Below, one piece after another: positions 40,952 to 50,266 of a DNA stretch of 64,000 bases. This DNA is from Bradyrhizobiaceae bacterium Ga0074131. GTDB taxonomy: Bacteria; Pseudomonadota; Alphaproteobacteria; Rhizobiales; Xanthobacteraceae. The stretch is taken from NCBI GenBank assembly GCA_001464035.1, contig LNEC01000019.1, positions 1 through 64,000 of the forward strand, given 5' to 3'. The notes beneath the pieces were generated by a model, which saw nothing but the letters and a program-made list of their open reading frames with translations, had not been told where the DNA came from and searched no databases. Every line of letters starts with the position of its first letter. Positions within the stretch are counted from its first letter, which is position 1. The position numbers and the translations under genes were made by a program.

Positions 40952-41596
40952 ATGTCATTCCCTAAACATCTGCTGGAGGGCTACCGGACCTTCACCTCGC
41001 AGCGGCTGCCGACCGAACAGACGCGCTATCGCGAACTGTCCGAGCGGGGCCAGTCGCCCGCGGTGATGGTGATCGGCTGCTGCGATTCCCGGGTATCGCC
41101 CGAAGTGATCTTCGACGCCGGCCCCGGCGAATTGTTCGTGGTGCGCAACGTCGCCAACCTGGTGCCGGTGTACCAGCCCGACGGCGGCGCCCATGGCGTC
41201 TCGGCGGCGCTGGAATATGCGGTCAACGTGCTCCGCATCAAGCATATCGTGGTGCTCGGCCATGCTCAATGCGGCGGCATTCGCGCCTTCATCGACGATA
41301 TCGAGCCGCTGTCGCCGGGCGATTTCATCGGACGGTGGATGGCGATGTTCATCAAGCCGGGCGAGGTCGTCGCGCAGCGCGAGCAGGAAACGATGCAGGA
41401 ATTCATCATCCGCATCGAGAAGGCCGCGATCCATCGCAGCCTGGAGAACCTGATGACGTTTCCGTTCGTGCGGACGCTGGTGGAAAAAGGCGGGCTGCAC
41501 CTGCACGGCGCCTATTTCGGCGTCGCCGAGGGCTCGCTGTTCCTGCTCGATCAGGCAACGAAGGAATTTCGCAGCGTCGGGGATGCAGGCGAATGA
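40952..41596 (+). CDS. Beta-class carbonic anhydrase
   Basis: This 214-residue enzyme has the zinc ligands Cys-Asp-His-Cys of beta-class anhydrases: VIGCCDSRVSPEVIF at the N-terminal half and LGHAQCGGIRAF in the middle. VRNVANLVP is also conserved. It interconverts CO2 and bicarbonate, supplying biotin carboxylases such as acetyl-CoA carboxylase (accD is in this window). It diverges from the CitE-like gene with about 98 bases between starts. Confidence 0.95.
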   Translation: MSFPKHLLEGYRTFTSQRLPTEQTRYRELSERGQSPAVMVIGCCDSRVSPEVIFDAGPGELFVVRNVANLVPVYQPDGGAHGVSAALEYAVNVLRIKHIVVLGHAQCGGIRAFIDDIEPLSPGDFIGRWMAMFIKPGEVVAQREQETMQEFIIRIEKAAIHRSLENLMTFPFVRTLVEKGGLHLHGAYFGVAEGSLFLLDQATKEFRSVGDAGE

Positions 41597-41634
41597 AATG
41601 GCAAACAGGTTGCCCCACTCCACCCCTCCCCTCG

Positions 41635-42174
41635 CTATTTGTTGCCCCAGCGGTCGGACAGCGCCAGCACCAGAGTTGAAATCACGAACACCAGATGCAC
41701 GGCGACCAGCCAACCCAGCTTCTGGGCATCGAAGGCGGCGTCGATGTTCATGAATGCTTTGAGGACTTGAATCGCCGAGATCGCGACGATGGAAGCCAGC
41801 AGCTTCTGCTTCAGGGCGGCGAAATCCACCTTGGTCATCCATTCCGGCCAGTTGGGATGGCGGCGTGGGTCTATTCGCGATACGAAATTCTCGTAGCCGG
41901 AAAACACCACGATCAGGATCAGATTTCCGGTCAGCGTTACGTCGATCAGGGACAACGCGCCCAGAATGATGTCAGCCTCCTTGGCGGAAGGCGCGTTCAG
42001 GATGAACTCGAACAGTAGCAGAGCGAACTTGTACAGCAGCACCGCAAGCGTGATGACGAGGCCAAGATAGAACGGCGCCATCAGCCAGCGGCTGTTGAAG
42101 AGTACGCTTTCGAGCAGGCCGACGGCGCGATTGGCCGAAGGGTTCGGAGGATAGGGGACCGGCTGTTCCGTCAT
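41635..42174 (-). CDS. YqhA/UPF0114 family membrane protein
   Basis: From MTEQPVPYPPNPSANRA this is 179 aa with about four membrane helices. The conserved segments are ESVLFNSRWLMAPFYLGLVITLAVLLYKF, LSLIDVTLTGNLILIVVFSGYENFVSRID and KLLASIVAISAIQVLKAFM. These match the YqhA (UPF0114/TIGR00645) family of unknown function. It is followed by asd upstream on the same strand, 41 bases away. Confidence 0.92.
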   Translation of the reverse strand: MTEQPVPYPPNPSANRAVGLLESVLFNSRWLMAPFYLGLVITLAVLLYKFALLLFEFILNAPSAKEADIILGALSLIDVTLTGNLILIVVFSGYENFVSRIDPRRHPNWPEWMTKVDFAALKQKLLASIVAISAIQVLKAFMNIDAAFDAQKLGWLVAVHLVFVISTLVLALSDRWGNK

Positions 42175-42215
42175 TGCAACTCCCGACCCGCAATCCCCCT
42201 GCCGACGCAGCCCCT

Positions 42216-43250
42216 TTACGCCGCCTTCTTCTTGGCGTTGATCAGCTTGCGGTTGATCAGGCATTCGGCGATCTGCACCGCGTTCAGCGCGGCACCCTTG
42301 CGCAGATTGTCCGACACGCACCACAGCACCAGGCCGTTTTCCACCGTCGGATCGGTGCGGATTCGGCTGATATAGGTGGCGTCCTCGCCGGCGGCTTCAT
42401 AGGGGGTGACGTAGCCGCCCGGCTCGTGTTTATCGATCACGAGGCAGCCCGGCGCGTTGCGCAGGATGTCGCGCGCCTCATCGGCAGAGATCGGATTTTC
42501 GAACTCGATCGTGACGGCTTCGGAATGGCCGACGAACACCGGCACCCGCACGCAGGTCGCCGTGAGCTTGATTTTGGGATCAAGAATCTTCTTGGTCTCC
42601 ATCATCATCTTCCATTCTTCCTTGGTGTAACCGTCCTCCATGAACACGTCGATTTCGGGAATCACGTTGAAGGCGATGCGCTTGGGAAATTTCTTGTTGA
42701 TCAACTCGCTGTTGGTGTAGACCGCCTTGGTCTGCGAAAACAGTTCGTCCATGGCGTCCTTGCCGGCGCCCGACACCGATTGATAGGTCGAGACCACGAC
42801 CCGCTTGATCACGGCCTTGTCGTGCAGCGGCTTCAGCGCGACCACGAGCTGCGCGGTCGAGCAGTTCGGGTTGGCGATGATGTTCTTCTTGACGAAGCCG
42901 GCGACCGCGTCCGCATTGACCTCGGGCACGATCAGCGGCACGTCCGGATCCATCCGCCATGCCGACGAATTGTCGATCACCACCGCGCCGGCGGCGCCGA
43001 TCTTCGGTGACCATTCCTTCGACACCGCGCCGCCCGCCGACATCAGGCAGATATCGACGTCGCTGAAATCGAAATGCTCGAGCGCTTTGCATTTCAGGGT
43101 GCGGTCGCCATAGGACACTTCGACGCCCATGCTGCGGCGCGAGGCCAGCGCCACCACCTCGTCAGCCGGGAATTTGCGTTCGTCCAGGATGTTGAGCATT
43201 TCCCGCCCGACATTGCCGGTTGCTCCGACCAGCGCGACTTTGTAACCCAT
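42216..43250 (-). CDS. asd: Aspartate-semialdehyde dehydrogenase
   Basis: Asd (344 aa) reduces aspartyl phosphate to the semialdehyde, the branch point for lysine, methionine and threonine and, through DAP, for peptidoglycan. The NADP loop VGATGNVGREML is at the start and the catalytic cysteine is in NPNCSTAQLVVAL. VSTYQSVSGAGKDAMDEL follows. Length is standard. DapF at 24.9 kb acts later in the same pathway. Confidence 0.97.
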   Translation of the reverse strand: MGYKVALVGATGNVGREMLNILDERKFPADEVVALASRRSMGVEVSYGDRTLKCKALEHFDFSDVDICLMSAGGAVSKEWSPKIGAAGAVVIDNSSAWRMDPDVPLIVPEVNADAVAGFVKKNIIANPNCSTAQLVVALKPLHDKAVIKRVVVSTYQSVSGAGKDAMDELFSQTKAVYTNSELINKKFPKRIAFNVIPEIDVFMEDGYTKEEWKMMMETKKILDPKIKLTATCVRVPVFVGHSEAVTIEFENPISADEARDILRNAPGCLVIDKHEPGGYVTPYEAAGEDATYISRIRTDPTVENGLVLWCVSDNLRKGAALNAVQIAECLINRKLINAKKKAA

Positions 43251-43475
43251 CGTTCACTCTCCGACGAAAATGCTCACCCGCCGCCCGAAGCGGAAAGGGA
43301 AGAGGCAGCGCTTCTATGCGAGAAACGCCCTTAAGACAACGTTAGACCCGAGACCCCTTCCGGTGCCCGGTCTTGCCCCGGCGCCCGATGCGATCGTTTG
43401 GCTTTCCCTGCCAACACCCACTATCCGAGCAGGATACATCCAGCGCTGAGCAGCCTTGCAGATGAATGCTGCGGC

Positions 43476-43693
43476 ATGCTGGCGCGTCTGATTGCCTATG
43501 TAGGAGCGCTAGCGCTGCTTGCCATCGCCGGCGTCCATCGGGGGGCGATTGCCCGAGATTGCCGACGCCGCGCCGGCGGAGGGGCGTGGACTGGCGCCAG
43601 CGCCCGGCATTTCCCGTCGATTCATCAGTTAGAACAGAATCTTATGAGGTCTTCCGACCTTCCGAAGGGGGCTGCAAGGATGTCTTGCGCTGA
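43476..43693 (+). pseudogene. Probable frameshifted small membrane-anchored hypothetical
   Basis: The first 21 codons read MLARLIAYVGALALLAIAGVH, a clean signal anchor. The same frame then becomes an unlikely Arg/Ala-rich sequence. In the next frame a folded-looking segment appears (AFPVDSSVRTESYEVFRPSEGGCKDVLR) and ends in TGA where a tryptophan codon would fit. I recall a Bradyrhizobium family with this anchor followed by such a segment, so a frameshift plus a nonsense change is the best reading. This rests on memory and needs alignment. Confidence 0.4.
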
Positions 43694-43955
43694 GCCCTCC
43701 CAGGGTCTCGCCGAATGCGCGACAGCTGCGCCGCCGCCCGCCTTATCGGTCGATGGTTGACCGTTCCGCGAACCCGCTTCGGTGCGGCACGCTGTGGGCG
43801 CGCGTTCGCCAAGGCGTTGGTTTTTATGAAACTTTTTAACCCGCTCCTGCATTATTGTGACGTGGTGTGGCGCAATTGACCTAGCGTCGATGTCACCGCT
43901 GCGGTTAAGATGGCTGCAAATCGGATATGGCGGTCCGGCCGCCCGTGAGGACCTG

Positions 43956-44336
43956 ATGACCCTGAAATTCCCTGCTGCGACCAAGGTTGCGGCGTTGCTG
44001 GCCGCCGCAGCGGTTGTCGCGATCAGCTTTGATGTCACTTCGGCGGGCGCACAGACGAGATACGACCGCGATGGCCGGCCCTACTACGGCAGCCAGGGCC
44101 CGAACCGGTCCTACCAGCAGGGACCGCGCACGCGCGTCTACGTCACCACGCGCTCCTGGCTCGACGCCGGCACCGAAGTGTTGCCGGGCGACCGCAAGTT
44201 TCAGGACTACGCATTCCCGCCGGCGCTGGGATACCCGTCATTCGCCCGCGAGAACCTGAATCGCCCGATCGATCGTCAGCCGCTGAACCCGCCGTCCGAC
44301 ATGGGCGGCTATCCGACCCGGTTCCCGCTGTATTGA
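43956..44336 (+). CDS. Exported hypothetical protein
   Basis: From MTLKFPAATKV this is 126 aa with a signal peptide (AALLAAAAVVAISFDVTSAGAQ). The mature part has RYDRDGRPYYGSQGPNRSYQQGPRTRVYVTTRSWLDAGTEVLPGDRKFQDYAFPP and ends PTRFPLY. It lacks cysteines and any known domain. It resembles the short exported Tyr/Pro/Arg-rich proteins of the 35-37 kb region in composition, less extremely. The function is unknown. Confidence 0.7.
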   Translation: MTLKFPAATKVAALLAAAAVVAISFDVTSAGAQTRYDRDGRPYYGSQGPNRSYQQGPRTRVYVTTRSWLDAGTEVLPGDRKFQDYAFPPALGYPSFARENLNRPIDRQPLNPPSDMGGYPTRFPLY

Positions 44337-44353
44337 TTGCGAGATCGTAAAGT

Positions 44354-44446
44354 GGGCAGAGGCGCGCGCTTGCGCCCTGCCCCCCATTTCAAGCTTTGAA
44401 GGACGCTTCGAGTTGACGGTGGGCACGCGCATGCGCTTTGCCCACC
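44354..44446. repeat. Two hairpins between convergent genes, family F
   Basis: The first hairpin pairs GGGCAG and GGCGC with GCGCC and CTGCCC (44354-44382). The second pairs GGTGGGCA with TGCCCACC around GCGCATGCGC (44418-44446). They separate the exported hypothetical from leuB and could act as bidirectional terminators. GGTGGGCA...TGCCCACC words are frequent in Bradyrhizobium intergenic DNA as I remember it. Confidence 0.6.
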
Positions 44447-44463
44447 TTGTGGATTCGCTGTTT

Positions 44464-45576
44464 TTACGCGTGCAACGCCTGCAGCTCTTGCAAGATCGCC
44501 TCACCCATCTGCGTCGTATTCACCGCGGTGGTACCCTCCGACCTGATGTCGGCGGTACGCAGACCCTTTGCCAGCACAGCCGCAATGGCAGCGTCGAGCT
44601 TGTCGGCCAGTCCGTCCATGTCGAACGAATAGCGCAGCGCCATCCCGAATGAGGCGATCATCGCGATCGGGTTGGCGGCGCCGGTGCCGGCGATATCCGG
44701 CGCCGAGCCGTGCACAGGTTCGAACAGCGCGCGGCGCTTTTTGGTCTTGACGTCGATTTCGCCGAGCGAAGCCGACGGCAGCATGCCGAGCGACCCCGTC
44801 AGCATCGCCGCGATGTCCGAGAGCATGTCGCCGAACAGATTGTCGGTGACGATGACGTCGAACTGCTTCGGCCATTTCACCAGATTCATGCCGCCGGAAT
44901 CGGCCAGCTGATGCTCGAGCTGCACGTCCTTGTACTCGCGCGCATGCACCTGGGTGACCACCTCGTTCCAGAGTACGCCCGACTTCATGACGTTGCGCTT
45001 TTCCATCGAGGTCAGCTTGTTGCGACGTTTTCGCGCGAGATCGAAAGCGACCCGGGCGATGCGCTCGATCTCATAGGTGTCGTAGACCTGGGTGTCGATG
45101 GCGCGCTTCTGGCCGTTGCCGAGATCGGTGATGGTTTTCGGCTCGCCGAAATAGACCCCGCCGGTAAGTTCGCGCACGATCATGATGTCGAGGCCCTCGA
45201 CCACCTCGCGCTTCAGGCTGGAGGCATCCGCCAGCGCCGGATAACACACCGCGGGGCGCAGATTGGCGAACAGCGCGAGCTCCTTGCGCAGCCGCAGCAG
45301 GCCGGCCTCCGGGCGCGCGTCATAGGGGACGCTGTCCCATTTCGGGCCGCCGACCGCGCCGAAGATCACGGCATCGGCGGCCATCGCCTGCGCCATGGTG
45401 GCATCGGTGATGCTCTGCCGGCTCGCGTCATAGGCCGAGCCGCCGACCAGCCCCTGCTCGGTCGCGAAATGCGCGATGCCCTGCGCGTTGAGCCAATCAA
45501 TCAGGCGTTTCACTTCCGCCATCACTTCGGGGCCGATTCCGTCGCCGGGCAGCAGCAGCAGTTTATGCGTGGCCAT
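44464..45576 (-). CDS. leuB: 3-isopropylmalate dehydrogenase
   Basis: LeuB (370 aa) oxidises 3-isopropylmalate with NAD in leucine synthesis. The start [20 protein letters not shown] is diagnostic. [22 protein letters not shown] and [26 protein letters not shown] with [22 protein letters not shown] hold the catalytic and metal residues. Together with leuC and leuD this gives three of the four leucine-branch enzymes; leuA is not in the window. Confidence 0.97.
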   Translation of the reverse strand: MATHKLLLLPGDGIGPEVMAEVKRLIDWLNAQGIAHFATEQGLVGGSAYDASRQSITDATMAQAMAADAVIFGAVGGPKWDSVPYDARPEAGLLRLRKELALFANLRPAVCYPALADASSLKREVVEGLDIMIVRELTGGVYFGEPKTITDLGNGQKRAIDTQVYDTYEIERIARVAFDLARKRRNKLTSMEKRNVMKSGVLWNEVVTQVHAREYKDVQLEHQLADSGGMNLVKWPKQFDVIVTDNLFGDMLSDIAAMLTGSLGMLPSASLGEIDVKTKKRRALFEPVHGSAPDIAGTGAANPIAMIASFGMALRYSFDMDGLADKLDAAIAAVLAKGLRTADIRSEGTTAVNTTQMGEAILQELQALHA

Positions 45577-45596
45577 GGTTCGTTACCTCATCCAAC

Positions 45597-45703
45597 TCGT
45601 CATGCCCGGCCTTGTGCCGGGCATCCACGTCTTCCTTGTCTGGTGAAAACAGGACGTGGATGGCCGGGACAAGCCGGACAAGCCCGGCCATGACGAAGAC
45701 TGT
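45597..45703. repeat. Intergenic palindromic repeat, family B copy 3
   Basis: CATGCCCGGCC (left) is mirrored by GGCCGGGACAAGCC and CAAGCCCGGCCATGACG (right), with CATCCACGTC facing GACGTGGATGG inside. The near-palindromic unit lies between the divergent leuB and EamA-family genes. Confidence 0.7.
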
Positions 45704-45803
45704 GATTACCGCGCGAGTGCTAATGCGCCCGGGGCGGATTGGCAAGGCGGCCTGCTTGAGCGACAATTCGCCTTGCGAGCAAGCCCGCCCCAAGACGGAC
45801 CCC

Positions 45804-46667
45804 ATGACCCCAGCCATCCTGTTTGCCTTCGCGTCCGCGGCCTGCCTCGGCGCGGGCGTGGTCACGGCGCAATTCGGGCTGCGCAGCGTCGAGCCGTTCT
45901 CGGGGGCTGCGATCAGCGTTCCCGCCTTCACGCTGCTGTTCCTGCTGCTGTCGCCGCTCATTCTTGCCGATCAACCCGTGGTCTGGCGCGGCGTGCCGAT
46001 CTTCGCGACCATCGGCCTGGTTTTCCCGGCGCTGCTGACCCTGCTGACCTTTGCGTCCAACCGCGCGCTCGGGCCGGTCGTCACCTCTACGCTCGGCAAT
46101 CTTGCGCCGCTGTTCGCGGTGGCGCTGGCCGTCCTGCTGCTCCATGAACCGCTGCGGGAATTGCAGTTCGCGGGCCTGCTGCTCGCCGTGGCCGGCGCCG
46201 TGATCGTCACCGTGACGCGCCCCCGCGACTTCGGGAGCTGGCGGACCTGGGCGCTCCTGCTGCCGCTTGGCGGCGCGGTGCTGCGCGGCGTCATCCCGCC
46301 CGTGGTGAAACTCGGGCTCGAGGTCTGGCCCAGCCCGCTGTGGGCCTGCCTAATCGGCTACATCATGTCGTCGCTGGTCGTGCTGGTGGTTCAGCGCCTG
46401 CGCAAGGGAAGCTTCGTCGCCGCGGCGCCGTGGTCGGGTCGCCTCTGGTTCGCCCTAACAGGCATTCTCAACGGACTGAGCGCGCTGACCCTGTTTGCCG
46501 CGCTGCGCCACGGACCGATCACGCTGGTCGCGCCGCTGGTCGCGGTCTACCCGCTGGTGACGGTGCTGCTGAGCGCCATCCTGCTGCGTCAGGTGCGGAT
46601 CACCGCGCGGATCGCCGCCGGAACCGCGCTGACGGTGGCGGGCGTCGCTCTGGTGCTGATCGGTTGA
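45804..46667 (+). CDS. EamA/DMT family transporter
   Basis: From MTPAILFAFASAACLG this is 287 aa with ten predicted membrane helices in two EamA halves. The first half has ALGPVVTSTLGNLAPLFAVALAVLLLHEPL. The second ends with ITLVAPLVAVYPLVTVLLSAILLRQVRITARIAAG. Members export small metabolites or amino acids; the substrate is unknown. The upstream part of the ORF lies in repeat DNA and is not coding. Confidence 0.88.
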   Translation: MTPAILFAFASAACLGAGVVTAQFGLRSVEPFSGAAISVPAFTLLFLLLSPLILADQPVVWRGVPIFATIGLVFPALLTLLTFASNRALGPVVTSTLGNLAPLFAVALAVLLLHEPLRELQFAGLLLAVAGAVIVTVTRPRDFGSWRTWALLLPLGGAVLRGVIPPVVKLGLEVWPSPLWACLIGYIMSSLVVLVVQRLRKGSFVAAAPWSGRLWFALTGILNGLSALTLFAALRHGPITLVAPLVAVYPLVTVLLSAILLRQVRITARIAAGTALTVAGVALVLIG

Positions 46668-46784
46668 GGAAATTGGCACGGGCTGCTTAAGCGGTTGCGC
46701 GATTGGCAAATCACCATTGCCGGGCGCGCGCCTGTGCAACCGCCGCCTGGCCTGCCAGAATGCCTGCTAGCCGGAGTAGTTCCC

Positions 46785-47978
46785 TTGCTCGCCCACATCC
46801 CCTCGGCCCCGGCGCATCCCGCGCGGCTGATTCTGATCCTGTCGCTGGCGCCCACGGTCGGCATCGGCATCGGGCGTTTCGCCTATGCTCTGGTGCTGCC
46901 GGACATGCGCGACGCGCTGGTCTGGTCCTATTCGGCAGCGGGCTTCATGAACACCATCAACGCCGCCGGCTATCTTGTCGGCGCGCTGCTGGCGTCGCGC
47001 GCCATCCGGCGTTTCGGGCTCGCCGCGACGGTGCGCTGGGGAACGCTGGCCTGCGTCGTCTCGCTGGCGTTGTGCGCCGTCTCCGGCAACTTTGTCGTTC
47101 TGAGCCTTGCCCGGTTGCTGGCTGGTCTTGGCGCCGCCGCCGGCTTCATCGGCGGCGGCGCATTGGCGGCAACGATCGCGCAATCGCAGCCTGGACGCGC
47201 CAACTTCCTGCTCAGCCTGTTCTACGCCGGACCCGGGATCGGCATCCTCGCATCCGGCCTGGTCGCGCCGTTCGTGCTGCAGGCGCTCGGACCGGGATCA
47301 TGGTGGATGGTGTGGTGGGCGATGACGTTGCTCGCGGTCGCCATGACCGTTCCGCTGCTGTTCGCGCCGATTGAGACCAGTGCGGATATCGCCGACGCGG
47401 CGCCGGGCCAATTCGCGATTCGGCCGGTGCTGTTCTATCTCGCCGGCTACTTCCTGTTCGGCGCCGGTTACATCGCCTACATGACCTTCATGATCGCCTA
47501 TGTGCGCGACGCCGGCGGCGGCGCCGCGGCGCAGAGCGCGTTCTGGAGCCTGATCGGCCTCAGCGCCTTCGTGACGCCGTGGGTGTGGCGACGCGTGCTG
47601 GCGCTCGACCGCGGCGGGCTCTCGACCACCATCATTCTCGGCGTCAACGCCATCGGCGCAGCCTTGCCGATCTTCGGACATTCGCCGCTGCTGCTGGCGA
47701 CATCGGCGCTGGTGTTCGGCGTCGCCTTCTTTGCCGTGGTGGGATCGACCACCGCCTTCGTGCGCCTCAACTACCCGCCGGCGGCCTGGCCGACCGCGAT
47801 CGCGGCGATGACCATCGCCTTCGGCATCGGCCAGATCATCGGGCCGATCGTGGTCGGCGCCGTCACCGACGCGTTTGGAAGCCTGTCCTATGCGCTCAAC
47901 GTCTCGGCGGCGATGCTGGCGGTGGGTGCGATCGCAGCGGCGCTCCAGGGAAGATTGGGGAAGAGTCCCTCATCCTGA
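46785..47978 (+). CDS. YbfB/YjiJ family MFS transporter
   Basis: From a TTG start at 46785 with a GGAG site this is 397 aa with twelve membrane helices. The N-terminal helix LSLAPTVGIGIGRFAYALVLPDMRDALVWSYSAAGFMNTINAAGYLVGALLASR is the YbfB/YjiJ signature. The substrate is not known. The TTG at 46695 would add 30 residues of unconvincing sequence. It follows the EamA gene by about 118 bases on the same strand. Confidence 0.85.
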   Translation: MLAHIPSAPAHPARLILILSLAPTVGIGIGRFAYALVLPDMRDALVWSYSAAGFMNTINAAGYLVGALLASRAIRRFGLAATVRWGTLACVVSLALCAVSGNFVVLSLARLLAGLGAAAGFIGGGALAATIAQSQPGRANFLLSLFYAGPGIGILASGLVAPFVLQALGPGSWWMVWWAMTLLAVAMTVPLLFAPIETSADIADAAPGQFAIRPVLFYLAGYFLFGAGYIAYMTFMIAYVRDAGGGAAAQSAFWSLIGLSAFVTPWVWRRVLALDRGGLSTTIILGVNAIGAALPIFGHSPLLLATSALVFGVAFFAVVGSTTAFVRLNYPPAAWPTAIAAMTIAFGIGQIIGPIVVGAVTDAFGSLSYALNVSAAMLAVGAIAAALQGRLGKSPSS

Positions 47979-48050
47979 TGCACGGCGTCCTGGCCGCGTC
48001 TCGAACGGTTCGAGACCGCGCGCCAGCGCGCCGCCTCACCACACCGAGAC

Positions 48051-48836
48051 TTAAATCCCGCTGAATGAATTATATCCCTGATCTTCCCAGAAGCCGCCCT
48101 TGTAGTCGTTGGTGACTTCCATCGAGATTACGTATTTCGGGTTCTTGAAGCCGAGTTTGGTCGGCACCCGGATCTTCATCGGATACCCATAGGCGCGCGG
48201 CAGGATTTCGTCGCCGAATTTGAACGTCATCTGGGTCTGCGGATGCAGCGCGCTGGCCATGTCGAGCGGCGAGTTATACCCATCGACGTCGGCGCACTGG
48301 AACCAGCAGTATTTGGCGCGGGTATCGGCGCCGACCAGTTTGAGGAAATCGCGCAACGGCGTGCCGGTCCAGCTTCCGACCGCGCTCCAGCCCTCGACGC
48401 AGATATGGCGCGTCACCTGCTTGACCTGGGGCAGCTGGTACAGCTCCTCCAGCGTCCATGACTTCTTGTTGTCGACGAGCCCGCGCACCTCGAGCTTCCA
48501 CTCCTTGCCGTCGATGGTGGGGGCGTCGTCGAGCGCATAATACGCGTTGAACGGGAACGGTTTAGTAATGGCGCTTTCCGGATAGGTCGGCGCCAGCGCA
48601 TTGGGATTGAAAATGGCGGCCTGCACGCCGTCGTTAAATTTCGAAATCTGCGTCAGCATCTGCTCCGCAGAAAAACTGTCGGTCACGTCGCAGCCGGTCA
48701 GCAGCGTCAGTGCGCCGAGGCTGGCGCCGCCGGCGATGAAGCGGCGGCGCGCCAGGTCCGGCATCACTTTGGTGGCGTCCCTGACCAGCAACTGCTTGTC
48801 GACGCCGGGGATCAGGAGCGAGCGAAGTCGGCCCAT
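48051..48836 (-). CDS. Tat-exported YedY-like molybdopterin oxidoreductase
   Basis: This 261-residue protein has a Tat motif (LARRRFIAGGASLGALTLLTGC) whose end looks like a lipobox. The molybdopterin core follows with the Mo-ligand cysteine in VTRHICVEGWSAVGSWTGTPL, plus GYPMKIRVPTKLGFKNPK. It is related to YedY/MsrP and the sulfite-oxidase fold. A cytochrome b gene lies 22 bases upstream on the same strand, giving a catalytic plus membrane-anchor pair. The natural substrate, possibly methionine sulfoxide or another S/N-oxide, cannot be fixed from sequence. Confidence 0.9.
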   Translation of the reverse strand: MGRLRSLLIPGVDKQLLVRDATKVMPDLARRRFIAGGASLGALTLLTGCDVTDSFSAEQMLTQISKFNDGVQAAIFNPNALAPTYPESAITKPFPFNAYYALDDAPTIDGKEWKLEVRGLVDNKKSWTLEELYQLPQVKQVTRHICVEGWSAVGSWTGTPLRDFLKLVGADTRAKYCWFQCADVDGYNSPLDMASALHPQTQMTFKFGDEILPRAYGYPMKIRVPTKLGFKNPKYVISMEVTNDYKGGFWEDQGYNSFSGI

Positions 48837-48858
48837 GGTGTATCCTCCTCGATGATTC

Positions 48859-49491
48859 TCAGCGTCCGATGATCATGGCACGCAGGCTTTTCGGCACCAG
48901 CACCGCCAGCGCGACATGAACGATCAGGAAGGCGACGATCGCCGCCATGCAAAAGAAGTGGACGTAACGCGCGGCTTCATAGCCGCCGAACAGCGCCGTC
49001 AGATACTGCAGTTGCACCGGCTTCCAGATCGCGAGACCCGACAGCACGACCAGGATGCCGACCGCGATGATCCCGGCATAGAGCAGCTTCTGCACGTAAT
49101 TGTATCTGGTGAGATCCGCGTGCGACAGCCGGCCGGTCAGCGCCGCCTTGGCATCGGACAGAACGCCCTCCGGCGTGATCGGCAGCAGCTTTTTGCGGAA
49201 GCGGCCGGTGGCGAGGCCAAGCGAGAGATAGACGAGGCCATTGATCATCAGCAGCCACATCGCCGCGAAGTGCCAGAGCAGCGCGCCGCCCAGCCACCCG
49301 CCCAGCGTGATGGTTTTCGAAAACTTGAAATCGAACAGCGGCGAGGCGTTGTAGATCTGCCATCCCGACATGATCATCAGGATCATCGCCACCGCGTTGA
49401 TCCAGTGCACGGTGCGGACCCAGGCCGGCTGGATGACTTTTGCCGGCGTGGCGGTCGCGGCGGGCGGGTCGTCGACGGCGAGGCTGGACAT
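48859..49491 (-). CDS. Cytochrome b561-type membrane protein
   Basis: This 210-residue protein has four membrane helices typical of the Ni/Fe-hydrogenase-type b561 family. Heme histidine candidates lie in WVRTVHWINAVAMILMIMSGWQIY, in LLWHFAAMWLLMINGLVYL and in RYVHFFCMAAIVAFLIVHVALAVL. It has an Ala/Pro-rich short N-terminus. It is the upstream partner of the molybdoenzyme, from which it is separated by 22 bases, and probably carries electrons from the quinone pool to it. Confidence 0.9.
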   Translation of the reverse strand: MSSLAVDDPPAATATPAKVIQPAWVRTVHWINAVAMILMIMSGWQIYNASPLFDFKFSKTITLGGWLGGALLWHFAAMWLLMINGLVYLSLGLATGRFRKKLLPITPEGVLSDAKAALTGRLSHADLTRYNYVQKLLYAGIIAVGILVVLSGLAIWKPVQLQYLTALFGGYEAARYVHFFCMAAIVAFLIVHVALAVLVPKSLRAMIIGR

Positions 49492-49611
49492 GGGAATTCC
49501 CTGGCTGTTCCGCGCTATGGGCAGTCCGATGCACGCTTATACGCCGGAACCCGCCGCTTCGTTACTGCCAAACCGGCTATCAGATTGATGCCTGAAGCCT
49601 ATGACGGTCAC

Positions 49612-49643
49612 AAAAAAGCGAGCCGGGCTGCCCCGGCTCGCTT
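49612..49643 (-). terminator. Rho-independent terminator of the fasciclin gene
   Basis: On the minus strand a perfect 10-base stem (GCGAGCCGGG / CCCGGCTCGC) with a 4-base loop is followed by TTTTTT. It is 41 bases past the fasciclin stop. Confidence 0.92.
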
Positions 49644-49684
49644 GGTCCGCATCCTGTGGGGACTAGGTCAGGATACGAAAGGTA

Positions 49685-50266
49685 TTACGACGCCGGCATC
49701 AGGACGGTGTCGACCACGTGGATCACGCCGTTGGACTGATTGACGTTCGGGATCGTGACGGTCGAGGAGCCGCCCTTGGCGTCGACGATCATCACCTTGT
49801 CGCCCGACTTCTTGACGGTCAGCTCGCCGCCTTCGACGGTCTTGAGCTTCTTGCCGTCGGTCAGGCTGGCGGCGTCGAGCTTCCCGGCCACCACATGGTA
49901 GGTCAGGATCTTGGTCAGGGTTGCTTTGCTCTCGGGCTTCACCAGGGTGTCGACGGTGCCGGCCGGCAGCTTGCCGAAGGCGGCGTTGGTCGGTGCGAAT
50001 ACCGTGAACGGGCCCTTGCTCGAAAGGGTATCGACCAGAGCAGCGGCCTTCACCGCGGCTACCAGCGTGGTGTGGTCCTTGGAGTTGACGGCGTTCTCGA
50101 TGATGTTCTTCGAGGGGAACATCGCGGCGCCACCGACCATGACGGTCTTCTCGCCGGACATTTCGCTTTTCATCATTTTGTCTTGCGCGCTGACAGGCGC
50201 AACGACGGCGGCGGTCAGAGCCAGGGCGCCGAAGGCGGCGGAGAAAAGTGCGATACGCTTGGACAT
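49685..50266 (-). CDS. Fasciclin domain protein
   Basis: From MSKRIALFSAAFG this is 193 aa with a signal peptide ending VAPVSA. A short Met/Lys-rich stretch follows (QDKMMKSEMSGEKTVMVGG). Then comes a single FAS1 domain with the H1 motif FTVFAPTNAAFGKLP and the H2 motif LTYHVVAGKLDAASL near its end. FAS1 proteins are secreted adhesion-type proteins. The ORF start at 50554 includes repeat DNA and is wrong. It has a strong terminator and stands as a single gene. Confidence 0.93.
   Translation of the reverse strand: MSKRIALFSAAFGALALTAAVVAPVSAQDKMMKSEMSGEKTVMVGGAAMFPSKNIIENAVNSKDHTTLVAAVKAAALVDTLSSKGPFTVFAPTNAAFGKLPAGTVDTLVKPESKATLTKILTYHVVAGKLDAASLTDGKKLKTVEGGELTVKKSGDKVMIVDAKGGSSTVTIPNVNQSNGVIHVVDTVLMPAS

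Noticed and set aside
43398-43760. The full 120-codon ORF as an intact gene
   Set aside because: Only the segment around the signal anchor looks coding; the rest is Arg/Ala-rich and the better domain lies in another frame, so I call it a pseudogene.
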